Source: Billgrantia tianxiuensis
GTDB taxonomy: Bacteria; Pseudomonadota; Gammaproteobacteria; Pseudomonadales; Halomonadaceae
Reading direction: 5' to 3'
Length of the DNA stretch: 64,000 nucleotides
NCBI RefSeq assembly: GCF_009834345.1
Contig: NZ_CP035042.1
Coordinates: forward strand, 1,240,001 to 1,304,000
In this document: positions 1-10,018 of the stretch, piece by piece
How positions within the stretch are numbered: the first letter of the stretch is position 1
Layout of the letters: each line of letters begins with the position of its first letter
Position numbers and translations under genes: made by a program
The notes under the pieces: model-generated
Told to the model about the DNA's origin: nothing
Seen by the model: the letters and a program-made list of their open reading frames with translations, nothing else
The model's database searches: none

Positions 1-1074
1 TTCCAGGCGAATGACGTTACGCTCGAAATCCTCCTCCACCAGTTCGCGTGCCGTGCCGACCAATTCAGCCAGCTCCAGCGGCTCCTTCTCGACATTGTGA
101 CGCCGCCCCAGCTCCATGAGCTGGCGTACGATTTCGACGATACGCTCCACCTCGCTGCGAATTCGCCCGAGCTTGGCCCGGTCTGCCTCGTCGAGCGTTT
201 CGCGCCGGGCCAGACGCTGGGCCTGGCCATTGATCACCGTGAGCGGCGCGCCGATCTCATGCGCCACTCCGGCGGCAAGCACGCCCAACTCGGCGAGCTT
301 CTTCGACTTGCGCAGGCGCTTCTCGAGCTCGATCTCCTTGCGTCGGCGTGCCTCGATGTCGGCATCCTTTTCCGCCATGGCATCCAGCATACCGTTGAGC
401 GCCACGGCGAGGCGTTCGTACTCCTGGGGGCCTTCGGCTTCGGCACGCTGGCCGCGGTCCCCGGCCTCGACACGCTGCATCACCGTGAGCAGGCGCTCCA
501 GCGGCCGTTCGATATGGCGGCGGAAACCCCACCAGATACCCAGCACGATACCGGCCGCACCGATGACGAAGGCCAGCAGGGCCAACTGGCTGAGAAAGCC
601 GGTGTAATTCTCGATGCCGGTGTTGAGCCGGTTGACCTGTAGCACGCCCTGTACTTCGCCGGTAGCGGAGAGCAGCGGCTTCAGTGCCGAGTAGTAGTGC
701 CAGCCGTCATGCTCGCGGTAGGCGGCGCGCATCTCGCCATGCTCGGCCACCTCGCGAATGGTCTCGGGGCTGAACAGGGCTTGGCCCAGCCCAAGGCCGT
801 AGATTTCCCGACCGTTGGCATCGAAGACATAGGCGCCATAGATACGATGGAAGGAGAAGGCGGAGTAGAGCGACTCCTCGAGCGGCTCGGTGGCATCCCG
901 GGTCAAGGCATGGCTCAGCGTAGTGCCGATCACGTTGGTGATGACCTGGACTTCACGCTCCAGACGGTTGCGCACATTGTCCTCGAGCGACTTGATAGCC
1001 ACCAGGCTGAAAATCAGCAGCACGAGGAAGAGCGGCGCAATGACGGTGATAAGGATCAGGTTGCGTAGGCGCAT
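1..1074 (-). CDS. Sensor histidine kinase, 3' end outside window
   Basis: Membrane sensor kinase that would autophosphorylate and pass phosphate to an unseen response regulator. Starting at the ATG at 1074, the protein opens with a signal-anchor helix (about residues 4-28, RLRNLILITVIAPLFLVLL). A periplasmic sensing segment follows, then a second helix (about 165-187), a HAMP-like linker, a short coiled coil and the H-box AGVAHEIGAPLTVINGQ. The frame runs off the left edge before the ATPase domain, so the gene is partial. The frame is also open upstream to a TTG overlapping the stop of the sugar dehydrogenase gene, but ATG 1074 directly precedes the hydrophobic helix and is preferred. The ligand cannot be told from the sequence. 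Confidence 0.85.
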   Translation of the reverse strand, partial: MRLRNLILITVIAPLFLVLLIFSLVAIKSLEDNVRNRLEREVQVITNVIGTTLSHALTRDATEPLEESLYSAFSFHRIYGAYVFDANGREIYGLGLGQALFSPETIREVAEHGEMRAAYREHDGWHYYSALKPLLSATGEVQGVLQVNRLNTGIENYTGFLSQLALLAFVIGAAGIVLGIWWGFRRHIERPLERLLTVMQRVEAGDRGQRAEAEGPQEYERLAVALNGMLDAMAEKDADIEARRRKEIELEKRLRKSKKLAELGVLAAGVAHEIGAPLTVINGQAQRLARRETLDEADRAKLGRIRSEVERIVEIVRQLMELGRRHNVEKEPLELAELVGTARELVEEDFERNVIRLE

Positions 1075-1142
1075 GGCAGCTCGCGAACGGTATTCGACGG
1101 GAACGGCATGGCCGGGCAGCGAACCCGGCGCCGCGACGGTGC

Positions 1143-2288
1143 TCAATCCACCGGTCTCAGCCGATAGAGACTGCCCTGCGGGTCGTCGTTGAGCAGATAA
1201 ATGGCGCCATCGTGCCCCTGGCGTACGTCGCGAATCCTTCCAATCTGTCCATCGAGCACCATCTCCCAATCGCTCACCTGATCTCCCTCCAGCACCAGGC
1301 GATGCAACTGCTCGCTGTGCAGCCCGCCCGCCAACAGGTTGCCCTGCCAGGCATCGAACGTCTCCGCGGTGACCTGTGCCAGGCCGGAGGGGGCGAAGCG
1401 CTCTTCGAAGACGTGCACCGGATCGCGCATGCCGGGTAGGGAGTCTTCGCCGATGGGGTTACGGGAGCCGTAACCAAGCCCTAGGCTCACCTCGGGCCAG
1501 CCGTAGTTTTCACCACCGACCAGTAGGTTGAGTTCGTCGCCGCCCAGGGGGCCGTGCTCGGTGGCCCAGGCTTCTCCCTGCTGGGTGACGATCAGGCCTT
1601 GGGCGTTGCGGTTGCCAAGGGTGAAGATCTCGTCGAGAGTGTCCTCGTCATCGACGAAGGGGTTGTCGTCGGGGACGTCTCCGGTTTCCGTCAGGCGCAG
1701 TATGCTGCCGGCATGATCGCGGCTGTCCTGTGCCCGTGCTGGCGTGCCTCGTTCACCGATGCTCATCAGCAGGGTACCGTCGGGCAGCCAGGCGAGCCGT
1801 GAACCGTAGTGACGGCCCGGGTCGGCAGGTTGTCCCTGTACGAACAGGGTTTCGACATCGCTCAGACGGGCATCGTCCAGGCGAGCCCGGCCCAGGGCTG
1901 TGGCGGTCTGGCCGTTACCTTCGGGCTTGCTCCAGGTAAAGTAGATCCAGTCGTGTTCGCCGTCGCCATACTGGGGGTGCAGCACTACGTCGAGCAGGCC
2001 GCCCTGAATTCGGGCGCGGATCTCGGGCAGGCCATCCAGGTGGGTGACGCTGCCATCCTCTTCGACCAGCGCCAAGCGTCCCGGGCGCTCGCTGACCAGG
2101 AAGCGGCCATCGGGCAGCATGGCCACGGACCAGGGGTGCTCGAGCCCTTCGGCGATGCGCTCCAGGCGCAGGTCGAAGTGTTCGGTGGCGATACGCTCGG
2201 CGACGACCTCGACGGCTTGAGCCGATCCGGTGCTCCCGACGATGCCGGCCAGCAGGGGAACTGCCAGCCGCTTGCTTGCTTCATGCAT
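1143..2288 (-). CDS. PQQ-dependent sugar (aldose) dehydrogenase-like beta-propeller protein
   Basis: Periplasmic six-bladed beta-propeller oxidoreductase of the glucose/sorbosone dehydrogenase (YliI/Asd) family, 381 aa, a usual length. It begins with a Sec signal peptide (MHEASKRLAVPLLAGIVGS, cleavage after AQA). Family landmarks include HPWSVAMLPDGRFLVSER near the start, HYGSRLAWLPDGTLLMSIGE in the middle and ATEHGPLGGDELNLL followed by GENYGWP. The ATG at 2288 has GGGAGAAG just upstream. The open frame extends much further 5', but that part is the shadow of the neighbouring permease gene. The physiological sugar is unknown; soluble members oxidise a range of aldoses. Confidence 0.85.
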   Translation of the reverse strand: MHEASKRLAVPLLAGIVGSTGSAQAVEVVAERIATEHFDLRLERIAEGLEHPWSVAMLPDGRFLVSERPGRLALVEEDGSVTHLDGLPEIRARIQGGLLDVVLHPQYGDGEHDWIYFTWSKPEGNGQTATALGRARLDDARLSDVETLFVQGQPADPGRHYGSRLAWLPDGTLLMSIGERGTPARAQDSRDHAGSILRLTETGDVPDDNPFVDDEDTLDEIFTLGNRNAQGLIVTQQGEAWATEHGPLGGDELNLLVGGENYGWPEVSLGLGYGSRNPIGEDSLPGMRDPVHVFEERFAPSGLAQVTAETFDAWQGNLLAGGLHSEQLHRLVLEGDQVSDWEMVLDGQIGRIRDVRQGHDGAIYLLNDDPQGSLYRLRPVD

Positions 2289-2383
2289 GATCTTCTCCCT
2301 TGCGTTTCGATACCGCCCCCCAATAGATAGAGACTTCGGAGCGGCCCGGGTGTTCCCATCACCCTCTTGGCCCGCGCTGGCCG

Positions 2384-3259
2384 CTACATCAGGATAGCCA
2401 GCAGGACAGGCAAATAAAGCAGGGCCAGCAGGGTGGAACAGAACACCAGGCTGGCGACGTATTCCGGCTCGCGCTGGGCACGTTGTGCGAACAGGTAGTT
2501 GAACACGGCCACCGGCATGCTCATCTGCAGCACGAGGATGCTGAGCGCCAGCGGCGAGAGATCGAGCAGCGAGCCGATGCCCCAGGCCAGCAACGCCGCC
2601 ACCGGGGTGCGCAGCAGGCTGAAGCCAATGCCCGAACGCAGGTTCTTCACCTTGATGCTGGCTAGCGAGACACCCAGCGTTATCATCATCAGCGGGACGG
2701 TGAAGCCCGAGATCAACCCCACGCTGTTGGCTAGCCAGCGCGGTAGCTCGGTGTCGCTCAGCAACAGGGCCAGTGCAATCAGGATAGCGTAAACCGTAGG
2801 CGTCCTGACCAGTGTACGCAATGGATTGCCGCTGCTGGCAAACATGGCACCGATGGTGAACTGGAACAGCGAGACCGTGACCATTACCGTGATGCCGAAG
2901 GCGAAGCCGGCACTGCCGAAGGCGTAGAGCACCACCGGCAGGCCCATGTTGCCGGTATTGGGGTACATCATCGGCGCCAGCAGTACCCGCCAGTCCCGGC
3001 GCAGCAGGCGGGCCATGACGAAGGTGGCTGCCGCCATGCAGCACATCACCAGGGCGGTGGCCAGCATGGTGCGTCCGAAGCTGCTTGCATCGATCTCGGC
3101 GCTCGAGAGCGAGGCGATGACCAGGGCCGGGGTGCCGATGTTGAACACCAGCCGGGTCACGAAGTCGACGGGATAAGGGTGGCCCAGGCGAATCCAGGTG
3201 AAGCCGAGGCCTGCGCCGGCCAGTACGGGGGCCATCACGGCGAAGAGGTCGGCGAGCAT
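2384..3259 (-). CDS. AEC-family (auxin efflux carrier-like) permease
   Basis: Inner-membrane secondary transporter, about 291 aa, with some ten hydrophobic helices in the two-repeat arrangement of the AEC/YfdV family. The N-terminal half contains FNIGTPALVIASL and MYPNTGNMGLPVVLYAFG; the second half ends in a run of hydrophobic helices (FCSTLLALLYLPVLLAILM). I chose ATG 3259 because AAGGACG lies just upstream; a TTG 24 bases earlier is possible. Bacterial members export or import malate, malonate or other small acids, but the substrate cannot be assigned here. It stands alone between the sugar dehydrogenase and a divergent ABC exporter gene. Confidence 0.82.
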   Translation of the reverse strand: MLADLFAVMAPVLAGAGLGFTWIRLGHPYPVDFVTRLVFNIGTPALVIASLSSAEIDASSFGRTMLATALVMCCMAAATFVMARLLRRDWRVLLAPMMYPNTGNMGLPVVLYAFGSAGFAFGITVMVTVSLFQFTIGAMFASSGNPLRTLVRTPTVYAILIALALLLSDTELPRWLANSVGLISGFTVPLMMITLGVSLASIKVKNLRSGIGFSLLRTPVAALLAWGIGSLLDLSPLALSILVLQMSMPVAVFNYLFAQRAQREPEYVASLVFCSTLLALLYLPVLLAILM

Positions 3260-3441
3260 CGAGCGTCCTTGGCCATTGAGCAAGCCAAGTATTGTCGTGA
3301 ATTCCGTCGTGTCGATGCAAGTTCAGCGCGCGTTCCAGGCTTTCGAACGACGTGTTACCTAGGGCGGGCACTGCCGTTTTCGCCTTGGTGAAAGCGGCCC
3401 TGACCCGGTAAGCTGCGGCTCTTGTTCGAAAGGAAACCCTC

Positions 3442-5247
3442 ATGTCTGCCAACGCTTCCGCCAACAGCTTCCAGGCACTGGTGCGCCTGCTACGCTACGC
3501 GCGCGGCTACCGGCGCCGCATCGTCGCCGCCACCACCTGCTCGGTCATCAACAAGATCTTCGATATCGCCCCCGAGATCCTCATCGGTGTGGCCATCGAC
3601 GTGGTGGTCAACCAGGAGCACAGTTTCGTCGCGCGTATCGGCTTTACTACGCCCCAGGAGCAGATCGTGGTGCTGGCCGTGCTCACTTTCTTCATCTGGG
3701 CTGGCGAGTCGATCTTCGAATATCTCTACAAGATCCTGTGGCGCAACCTGGCCCAACGCCTGCAAGCCGACATGCGCCTGGATACCTACGAGCACGCCCA
3801 GCGCCTCGACATGGCCTACTTCGAGTCGAAGAGCTCGGGCCAGCTAGTGGCGACCATGAACGACGACGTCAACCAGCTCGAGCGCTTCCTCGATGGCGGC
3901 GCCAACTCACTGATCCAGGTCGGTGTCACCGTGGTGGCGGTGGGGGCGGTGTTCTTCGTCATCTCGCCGCTGATCGCACTACTGGCTTTCACGCCGATCC
4001 CGCTGATCATCTGGGGCGCGTTCTTCTTCCAGCGCAAGGCCGGCCCGCTCTATGCCGACGTGCGCGAGAAGGTCGGCGATCTGGCTAGCCGGCTCTCCAA
4101 CAACCTCTCCGGCATTGCCACCATCAAGAGCTTTACCAGCGAGGCGCGCGAGGCCGAGCGGCTGCGCAGCGTCAGCGAGGCCTACGTGGAGGCCAATCGC
4201 CGCGCCATCCAGGTCAGTTCCGCCTTCATTCCGGTGATCCGCATGGCGATCCTGGCCGGTTTCCTGGCCACCTTCACCGTCGGCGGCATGCTGGCCCTGC
4301 GCGGCGACCTCAACGTCGGTGCCTACGGCGTGCTGGTGTTCCTCACCCAGCGCCTGCTGTGGCCGTTGACGGGACTCGCCGAGGTGATCGACCTGTTCGA
4401 ACGCGCCATGGCCAGCACCCGCCGTATCCTCGACCTGTTGGCGGTGCCGGTCACGGTGAAGGACAACGAAGGCAAGCCGCTGGCCGAGCCAGTGCGCGGC
4501 GAGGTGAGCTTCGACGCAGTGAGCTTCCGCTATGCCGCCAGCGGGGTGGGCGTGGAGAGTGTCAGCCTGCACGTGCCCGCCGGCAACACCCTGGCGCTGG
4601 TGGGCGCTACCGGCTCGGGCAAATCGACCCTGATGAAGCTGCTGCTACGCTTCTATGATCCCCAGGCCGGCCGTGTCTGCATCGACGGTCAGCCGATCGG
4701 CGAGGTGAGTCTCGCCTCGCTGCGCCAGGCCATCGGCCTGGTCAGCCAGGACGTCTACCTGTTCGAGGGCTCGATTCGTGACAACATCGCCTACGGCCGG
4801 CCCGAGGCCAGCGAGGCGGAAGTCATCGAAGCAGCGCGCACCGCCGAGGCGTGGGAATTCATCCAGGCCTTGCCCCAGGGGCTCGACACCGCCGTGGGCG
4901 AGCGCGGCGTGCGTCTCTCCGGGGGCCAGCGCCAGCGCCTCTCGCTGGCGCGGGCGCTGCTCAAGGATCCACCTATCCTGGTACTCGACGAAGCCACCAG
5001 TGCGGTGGACAACGAGACCGAGGCGGCCATCCAGCGCTCGCTGGCCAAGATCGGCCACGGTCGCACGGTGATCATGATTGCCCATCGGCTCTCGACCATC
5101 GTGCATGCCGACGAGATCGTGGTGATCGACGGTGGGCGGGTCGCAGAGCAGGGCACTCACGCTGGGCTGCTGGAAAAGGGCGGGCGCTACGCCGCCCAGT
5201 GGCGGGTCCAGACCGGCGCGATGGAGGAGAGCGAAGCGCTCGGCTGA
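3442..5247 (+). CDS. ABC exporter, fused permease and ATPase (MsbA/MdlB-type half transporter)
   Basis: A 601-aa half transporter expected to work as a homodimer, exporting a lipid, drug or peptide across the inner membrane. Residues ~1-330 form the six-helix ABC_membrane domain. The nucleotide-binding domain follows with Walker [10 protein letters not shown] (~389), signature LSGGQRQR (~492), Walker [11 protein letters not shown] (~512) and the switch histidine in IMIAHRLST (~547). All catalytic motifs are intact. AAAGGAAACC precedes the ATG. It is monocistronic; a strong hairpin follows the stop and is shared with the converging symporter gene. The substrate is not predictable. Confidence 0.9.
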   Translation: MSANASANSFQALVRLLRYARGYRRRIVAATTCSVINKIFDIAPEILIGVAIDVVVNQEHSFVARIGFTTPQEQIVVLAVLTFFIWAGESIFEYLYKILWRNLAQRLQADMRLDTYEHAQRLDMAYFESKSSGQLVATMNDDVNQLERFLDGGANSLIQVGVTVVAVGAVFFVISPLIALLAFTPIPLIIWGAFFFQRKAGPLYADVREKVGDLASRLSNNLSGIATIKSFTSEAREAERLRSVSEAYVEANRRAIQVSSAFIPVIRMAILAGFLATFTVGGMLALRGDLNVGAYGVLVFLTQRLLWPLTGLAEVIDLFERAMASTRRILDLLAVPVTVKDNEGKPLAEPVRGEVSFDAVSFRYAASGVGVESVSLHVPAGNTLALVGATGSGKSTLMKLLLRFYDPQAGRVCIDGQPIGEVSLASLRQAIGLVSQDVYLFEGSIRDNIAYGRPEASEAEVIEAARTAEAWEFIQALPQGLDTAVGERGVRLSGGQRQRLSLARALLKDPPILVLDEATSAVDNETEAAIQRSLAKIGHGRTVIMIAHRLSTIVHADEIVVIDGGRVAEQGTHAGLLEKGGRYAAQWRVQTGAMEESEALG

Positions 5248-5265
5248 ACACCCTCGTCCCAGGCT

Positions 5266-5293
5266 GACGGTGGCGGCTTCGCCCGCCACCGTC
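5266..5293. terminator. Bidirectional hairpin between convergent genes
   Basis: An 11-bp perfect stem, GACGGTGGCGG / CCGCCACCGTC, with loop CTTCGC. It sits between the stops of the ABC exporter and the symporter. There is no T-tract on either side, so termination would be by structure or Rho-assisted. Confidence 0.55.
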
Positions 5294-5299
5294 ATGCCG

Positions 5300-6883
5300 C
5301 TAGATGAACAGGGAAACCCAGATCACCGTCACCACCACCAGCAGGCCAGCCAGCACACGATAGTTCTGCCACCACGGCTTGCCGGCAAGGTCGCGGGACT
5401 CCTCGCGCCAGGCTGCTCGCGACCAGACGCAATCCTTGAGTTCCTCCTCCTTCGGTGCTTCGGTGCTCAGCGTGACGACCACGAAGATCGACACGCAAAG
5501 CAGCAGCATGAGGCCGGTGCCGTAGAGGAACTGCAGCTGGTAGAGTTCGAAGATCTCGCCGGCCAGAAAGCCGGTCATGCCGATCGGCGCGCCGATGACC
5601 AGGGTCCAGAACCCTGCCGCCGCGGTGGCCCGCCGCCAGAACAGCCCGCCGAGAAAGATGACCACGGCGGGCATCGTGACGTAGCCGAGGAAGGATTGGA
5701 AATACTCGACGATGCCCTCGAAGGTGAGGATCACCGGTGCCCATAGCCCCGCGAGCACCATGAACACGCCGACCATGGCGCGGCTGATCAGGAGCAACTG
5801 CTTCGCGCTGCGATTCTTCTTGCGCGTCCTGATGAAATCGTTGACCACCAGCGAGGAAGCGCCATTGAGCACCGAGTCGAGCGTCGACATGAGCGCAGCG
5901 ACCAGTGCCGCCAGCACCAGGCCACGTAGGCCGATAGGCAGGAGGTCGAAGGCCAGTGTGGGCCAGATCAGGTCCGCCTCGGCCAGGTCCGGATAGATGG
6001 CGCGGCCCATGGTGCCGGGCAGGATCAGCAGGAACAGCAGCGGCAACTGGAGAAAACCCGCCAGCAGCGCACCCCAGCGGCCGTGGTCGACACTCTTGGC
6101 GGAGAGCACCTTCTGCATCACGATGTGGTTGGTCGTCCAGTAGTAGAAGCCCAACCACAGCACCCCGGTGAAAATTCCGGGCCAGGGCAGGAAGTCGTCG
6201 TCGGCCGGCTTCACCACGCTGAAACCGCCCTCCGGCGCTGCGTCCTGCACGGCGCTCCAGGAGCCCAGCTCGCGAAAGACCAGGAAGAAGATGACGCCAC
6301 CCGCGACGTAGAGCAGCACGCACTGGATGGTGTCGGTGACGATGACCGCCCGCAACCCACCGAGAATCACATAGCCGCCGCCGAGCAGCGCCATGGCGCC
6401 AATCAGCACGCCCAGCGGCACCTCGGGGAACAGCAATTGCAAGGTGATGCCGCCGGCAAACAGCGCGCCGGCACTGTCGATCAGGATGGCGGTGAAAATC
6501 GAGAATAGCGAAAAGGCGTAGCGCGAGCGCTTGTCGTAGCGGCGGGCGAGGAACTCCGGCATGGTGCTGACCCGCGAGCGCAGGTAGAACGGCAGGATGA
6601 ATAGCACGAAGAACACCAGCACCAGCGTGGCCATCCACTCGTAGTTCCACACCGCGATGCCGTCGTGATAGCCCGCACCCGCCAGGCCGATGTAGGAGGT
6701 GCCGGAGAGGTTGGCGGAAACCAGGCTCAGCCCGACCAGGGGCCAGAGCGTGCCGCGACCGGCGAGAAAGTAGCTCTCCGAATCCTGCTGCTTGCGGCCG
6801 GCCCAAAAGCCGATGCCGAGAATCATGGCCACATACAGGCCGACGATCACCAGATCGATATTTGCCAGTTCGAACTCGGGCAC
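5300..6883 (-). CDS. Sodium:solute symporter (SSS/SLC5 family)
   Basis: A ~527-aa inner-membrane Na+-coupled uptake protein with about 13-14 hydrophobic helices. Seen are the family N-terminus (VIVGLYVAMILGIGFWAGRK, YFLAGRGTLWPLVGLSL), the Na+/substrate region SANLSGTSYIGLAGAGYHDG and the conserved ALMSTLDSVLNGASSLVVND, which matches the SSF signature. The start is a GTG at 6883 with AAGGAGGG ten bases upstream; a longer frame exists but has no Shine-Dalgarno sequence. SGLT-type members of this sub-branch carry sugars or sugar acids, which would fit the nearby sugar dehydrogenase, but that link is only positional. Confidence 0.88.
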   Translation of the reverse strand: MPEFELANIDLVIVGLYVAMILGIGFWAGRKQQDSESYFLAGRGTLWPLVGLSLVSANLSGTSYIGLAGAGYHDGIAVWNYEWMATLVLVFFVLFILPFYLRSRVSTMPEFLARRYDKRSRYAFSLFSIFTAILIDSAGALFAGGITLQLLFPEVPLGVLIGAMALLGGGYVILGGLRAVIVTDTIQCVLLYVAGGVIFFLVFRELGSWSAVQDAAPEGGFSVVKPADDDFLPWPGIFTGVLWLGFYYWTTNHIVMQKVLSAKSVDHGRWGALLAGFLQLPLLFLLILPGTMGRAIYPDLAEADLIWPTLAFDLLPIGLRGLVLAALVAALMSTLDSVLNGASSLVVNDFIRTRKKNRSAKQLLLISRAMVGVFMVLAGLWAPVILTFEGIVEYFQSFLGYVTMPAVVIFLGGLFWRRATAAAGFWTLVIGAPIGMTGFLAGEIFELYQLQFLYGTGLMLLLCVSIFVVVTLSTEAPKEEELKDCVWSRAAWREESRDLAGKPWWQNYRVLAGLLVVVTVIWVSLFI

Positions 6884-7040
6884 GGTTCCCTCCTTCGCCC
6901 AGGGCTCATCCTTGAGTAGCCGCGCAGTATGCATAGAACCAAGGGGCGCCACTGTCGCGGCCCGTCTCTCAAACCGTAGACCAGTGCTCGCAGGGCAGCA
7001 ACGAAGGGCTACCGGCGTAAACGGGCAGTAAAACTGCGCG

Positions 7041-7063
7041 AAAAGGGCGGCGGTTACGCCGCC
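7041..7063 (-). terminator. Rho-independent terminator of the YceI-like gene
   Basis: Read leftward: a 7-bp perfect stem GGCGGCG/CGCCGCC with a 4-nt loop (TAAC), followed by CC and TTTT. It lies ~45 bases past the stop of the gene at 7107. The remaining spacer, 6884-7040, shows no other feature. Confidence 0.7.
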
Positions 7064-7106
7064 TGGAAGAAGGGAATTGCTTCGGCTCGAACCAGCAACC
7101 GAGGGA

Positions 7107-7712
7107 TTATGAGTCTCTTGTCTTGACCAGCATCGCATCGAGGCTGACCGGCACCTCGTCGCCGATCTGCTCGTAGCCGAGCAACAGCAGCACCGAGCGC
7201 AGGGTAGGGTTGGCCATCAGCGCTTGCCCGTCCAGCGCCACCCGCTCGGCGTTGGTGACCTGTACCTGGTCGCGGCCGGTCTTGGTGAAACGCACCGGCA
7301 GCGACTCCTCGCGCATGGCACTGCCCGACTGCACCTTCATGGTCAGGGTTTCCACCAATGAATCGCCCACCGCCAACTGATCCAACCGCTCGGGCGGGAA
7401 TCGGGTGGTCAGCGTAGCCATCGGCCGTTCGGTAATGCCGGCAAGCCAGGGCGGTAGCGGGCCGAGGCGATCCACTACGTCGCTCTGGTTGAGTCGCAGC
7501 GGCAATTCCAGGGTGCCGCTGTTATCCGCACTACCGGAAAGCCGACGCACCTCGTGCTGGCGCGGAATGGGGCCATCGGGGCCGATCTGCATCACTGTGG
7601 CGGAAACCCGCGAGCGCTCGGGATCCAGCTCCCAGGCCGCCAGCGGCAGGGTGAACAGCAGGGCGGAGGCGCCCAGGGCCATCAGTGAGAAGGAGGAAAA
7701 AAGGCGTTTCAT
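7107..7712 (-). CDS. Periplasmic YceI-like protein
   Basis: A 201-aa exported protein with a Sec signal peptide (MKRLFSSFSLMALGASALLF, cleavage near LAA-WEL). The mature part starts WELDPERSRVSATVMQIG and contains paired hydrophobic beta strands and a central MATLTTRFPPERLDQL. This resembles the YceI lipocalin-like barrel thought to bind isoprenoids such as quinones. The similarity is in overall pattern, not in a catalytic motif, so the family call is moderate. ATG 7712 has AGGAGA upstream. It is a single-gene unit with a terminator behind it, and it lies directly upstream of the tRNA where the defence island has inserted. Confidence 0.6.
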   Translation of the reverse strand: MKRLFSSFSLMALGASALLFTLPLAAWELDPERSRVSATVMQIGPDGPIPRQHEVRRLSGSADNSGTLELPLRLNQSDVVDRLGPLPPWLAGITERPMATLTTRFPPERLDQLAVGDSLVETLTMKVQSGSAMREESLPVRFTKTGRDQVQVTNAERVALDGQALMANPTLRSVLLLLGYEQIGDEVPVSLDAMLVKTRDS

Positions 7713-7857
7713 GAGCGGTGCGTCTCCTGGAGCGGAAGGCTCCCCCAGAAGACACGCCAAACGCCGAGAAGTGCCCGAACCGTCGGCACGGAAAAAGCCG
7801 ACCCCGAGCCTCTGGCCTCACTCGGCAGCTTTCGCTATCATACGGCGGCGCAATGCA

Positions 7858-7935
<78 letters not shown>

Positions 7936-8038
7936 TACAACAGTGCTTTCCCCAGTTTGAGATGCACTGCCCTCGCTCCTCCTTGCTGGGTTTGATGGCC
8001 GACAACAGTCACCTATCAGGTACCTACGCGGGACAATC

Positions 8039-10018
8039 GTGAACACGGAAAGTCATTCTCAACTCGCAGCCTTCATCTGGTCTGTGGCGGACCTGCTACG
8101 CGGCGATTTCAAGCAGTCTCAGTACGGCCGCATCATCCTGCCCTTCACCCTGCTGCGGCGCCTGGAGTGCGTGCTGGAGCCCACCAAGGCCGAGGTACTG
8201 GACGCCGCGCGGGAGCACCAGACCAAGCCCGACGCCGTACGCGAGAAGCTGCTGCTGCGCGCTGCCGCTCAGCCCTTCTTCAACGCCTCGTCGCTGACCC
8301 TGGGCAAGCTCTCCGACACCCAGACCGGCGATGACTTGATGAGCTACGTGCAGTCATTCAGCCAGCACGCCCGAGAGATCTTCGAGCACTTCGAGTTCGA
8401 GAGCTTCGTTCAGCAGCTCAATGCCAACAACCTGCTCTACCAAGTGGTGCAGCGCTTCGCCTCCATCGACCTGAGTCCCCAGCGGCTCTCCAACTTCGGT
8501 ATGGGCCTGGTGTTCGAGGAGCTGATCCGCAAGTTCGCCGAGAGCTCCAACGAGACGGCGGGGGAGCACTTCACCCCGCGCGACATCGTCCACCTGACCA
8601 CGTCGCTCGTGCTCACCGGCCAGGAGGAGAAGCTGCGCCCCCATGGCATCGTCACTGTCTACGACCCCACTGCGGGCACCGGCGGCTTCCTCTCCGAGAG
8701 CGACGAGTACATCCAGCAGATCAGCCGCGACGTCACCGTCTCGCTGCACGGCCAGGAGCTCAACCCCGAGTCCTATGCCATCTGCAAGGCCGACATGCTG
8801 ATCAAAGGCCAGGCGGTGGAGCAGATTAAGCTCGGTAACACCCTCTCCGACGACCAGTTGGCTGGCGAGTGCTTCGACTTCATGCTCTCCAACCCGCCCT
8901 TCGGCGTGGAGTGGAAGAAGGTCCAGACGCCGATCACCAATGAGCACAAGCAGAAGGGCTACGACGGCCGCTTCGGCCCCGGCCTGCCGCGGGTCTCCGA
9001 CGGTTCGCTGCTGTTCCTTATGCACCTGGTGAGCAAGATGCGCTCCCGCCAGGAGGGCGGCTCGCGCATCGGCATCATTCTTAACGGCTCGCCGCTGTTC
9101 ACCGGTGGCGCCGGCAGCGGCGAGTCCGAGATCCGCCGCTACCTGCTGCAGCACGACCTGGTGGAGGCCATCGTCGGCCTGCCCACCGACATGTTCTACA
9201 ACACCGGCATCGCCACCTATGTGTGGATCCTCTCCAACCACAAGCCCGTCGAGCGTCGCGGCCAGGTGCAGCTGATCAATGCCGCCGGCAGGGCCAGCAA
9301 GATGCGCAAGTCGCTGGGCAGCAAGCGCCAGTTCGTCGCCGACCGCGACATCGAGGAGATCGTGCGTCTCTACGGCGCCTGCCAGGAGAGCGAGGAGAGC
9401 AAGCTGTTCCCGGTGGAGGCCTTCGGCTACCGGCGCATCACCGTGGAGCGCCCGCTGCGTCTCAACTTCCAGGCTAGCCCCGAGCGTCTGGCCAAGCTCG
9501 ACGACGAGAAGCCGATCCAGAAGCTTGCGGAGGGCGAGCGCGAGGCGATCAAGGCCGCCTGCGCCAGCCTGGACCCGGAACAGCGCTTCACCAATCGCGA
9601 CGCCTTCACAAAGGCGCTGAAGGCCGCCCTGAAGGAGGCGGGCCTAAAGGTCGGCGCCCCAGCGCAGAAGGCGATTCTCAACGCCCTCTCCGAGCGCGAC
9701 CCCGAGGCAGACATCTGCCTCGACAAGAACGGCAACCCTGAGCCCGACGCCGGCCTGCGCGACAACGAGAACGTGCCGCTGGGTGAATCGGTATTCGACT
9801 ACTTCGAGCTCGAGGTGAAACCCCACGTCCCCGACGCCTGGATCGACGAGGAGAAACGCGACCCGCTGGACGGCCGCATCGGCATCGTCGGCTTCGAGAT
9901 CCCCTTCAACCGCCACTTTTACAAGTTCACCCCTCCGCGCCCGCTGGAGGAGATCGACGCCGACCTCAAGGCCTGCACCGACCGGATCAAGCAGATGATC
10001 GAGGGGCTGTCGGCATGA
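8039..10018 (+). CDS. hsdM: Type I restriction-modification methyltransferase subunit HsdM
   Basis: A 659-aa N6-adenine methyltransferase subunit of a type I R-M complex (M2S1 for methylation, R2M2S1 for restriction). The HsdM N-terminal helical domain includes [18 protein letters not shown]. The catalytic domain follows with SAM motif DPTAGTGGF (~208) and catalytic NPPF (~283). It is longer than EcoKI-type HsdM (~530 aa) because of a charged C-terminal extension (~480-659). Start is GTG 8039 (GTG AAC ACG), with no strong Shine-Dalgarno. It overlaps hsdS by 4 bases (ATGA), so the two are translationally coupled. It is the first gene of the island, ~100 bases past the tRNA. Confidence 0.93.
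   Translation: MNTESHSQLAAFIWSVADLLRGDFKQSQYGRIILPFTLLRRLECVLEPTKAEVLDAAREHQTKPDAVREKLLLRAAAQPFFNASSLTLGKLSDTQTGDDLMSYVQSFSQHAREIFEHFEFESFVQQLNANNLLYQVVQRFASIDLSPQRLSNFGMGLVFEELIRKFAESSNETAGEHFTPRDIVHLTTSLVLTGQEEKLRPHGIVTVYDPTAGTGGFLSESDEYIQQISRDVTVSLHGQELNPESYAICKADMLIKGQAVEQIKLGNTLSDDQLAGECFDFMLSNPPFGVEWKKVQTPITNEHKQKGYDGRFGPGLPRVSDGSLLFLMHLVSKMRSRQEGGSRIGIILNGSPLFTGGAGSGESEIRRYLLQHDLVEAIVGLPTDMFYNTGIATYVWILSNHKPVERRGQVQLINAAGRASKMRKSLGSKRQFVADRDIEEIVRLYGACQESEESKLFPVEAFGYRRITVERPLRLNFQASPERLAKLDDEKPIQKLAEGEREAIKAACASLDPEQRFTNRDAFTKALKAALKEAGLKVGAPAQKAILNALSERDPEADICLDKNGNPEPDAGLRDNENVPLGESVFDYFELEVKPHVPDAWIDEEKRDPLDGRIGIVGFEIPFNRHFYKFTPPRPLEEIDADLKACTDRIKQMIEGLSA

Noticed and set aside
1143..3464. 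A single 773-codon leftward open frame spanning the sugar dehydrogenase and the AEC permease gene
   Set aside because: Only the 3' half (from 2288) is a recognisable protein with signal peptide and ribosome site. The 5' half is a shadow of the permease in another frame, common in high-GC DNA.
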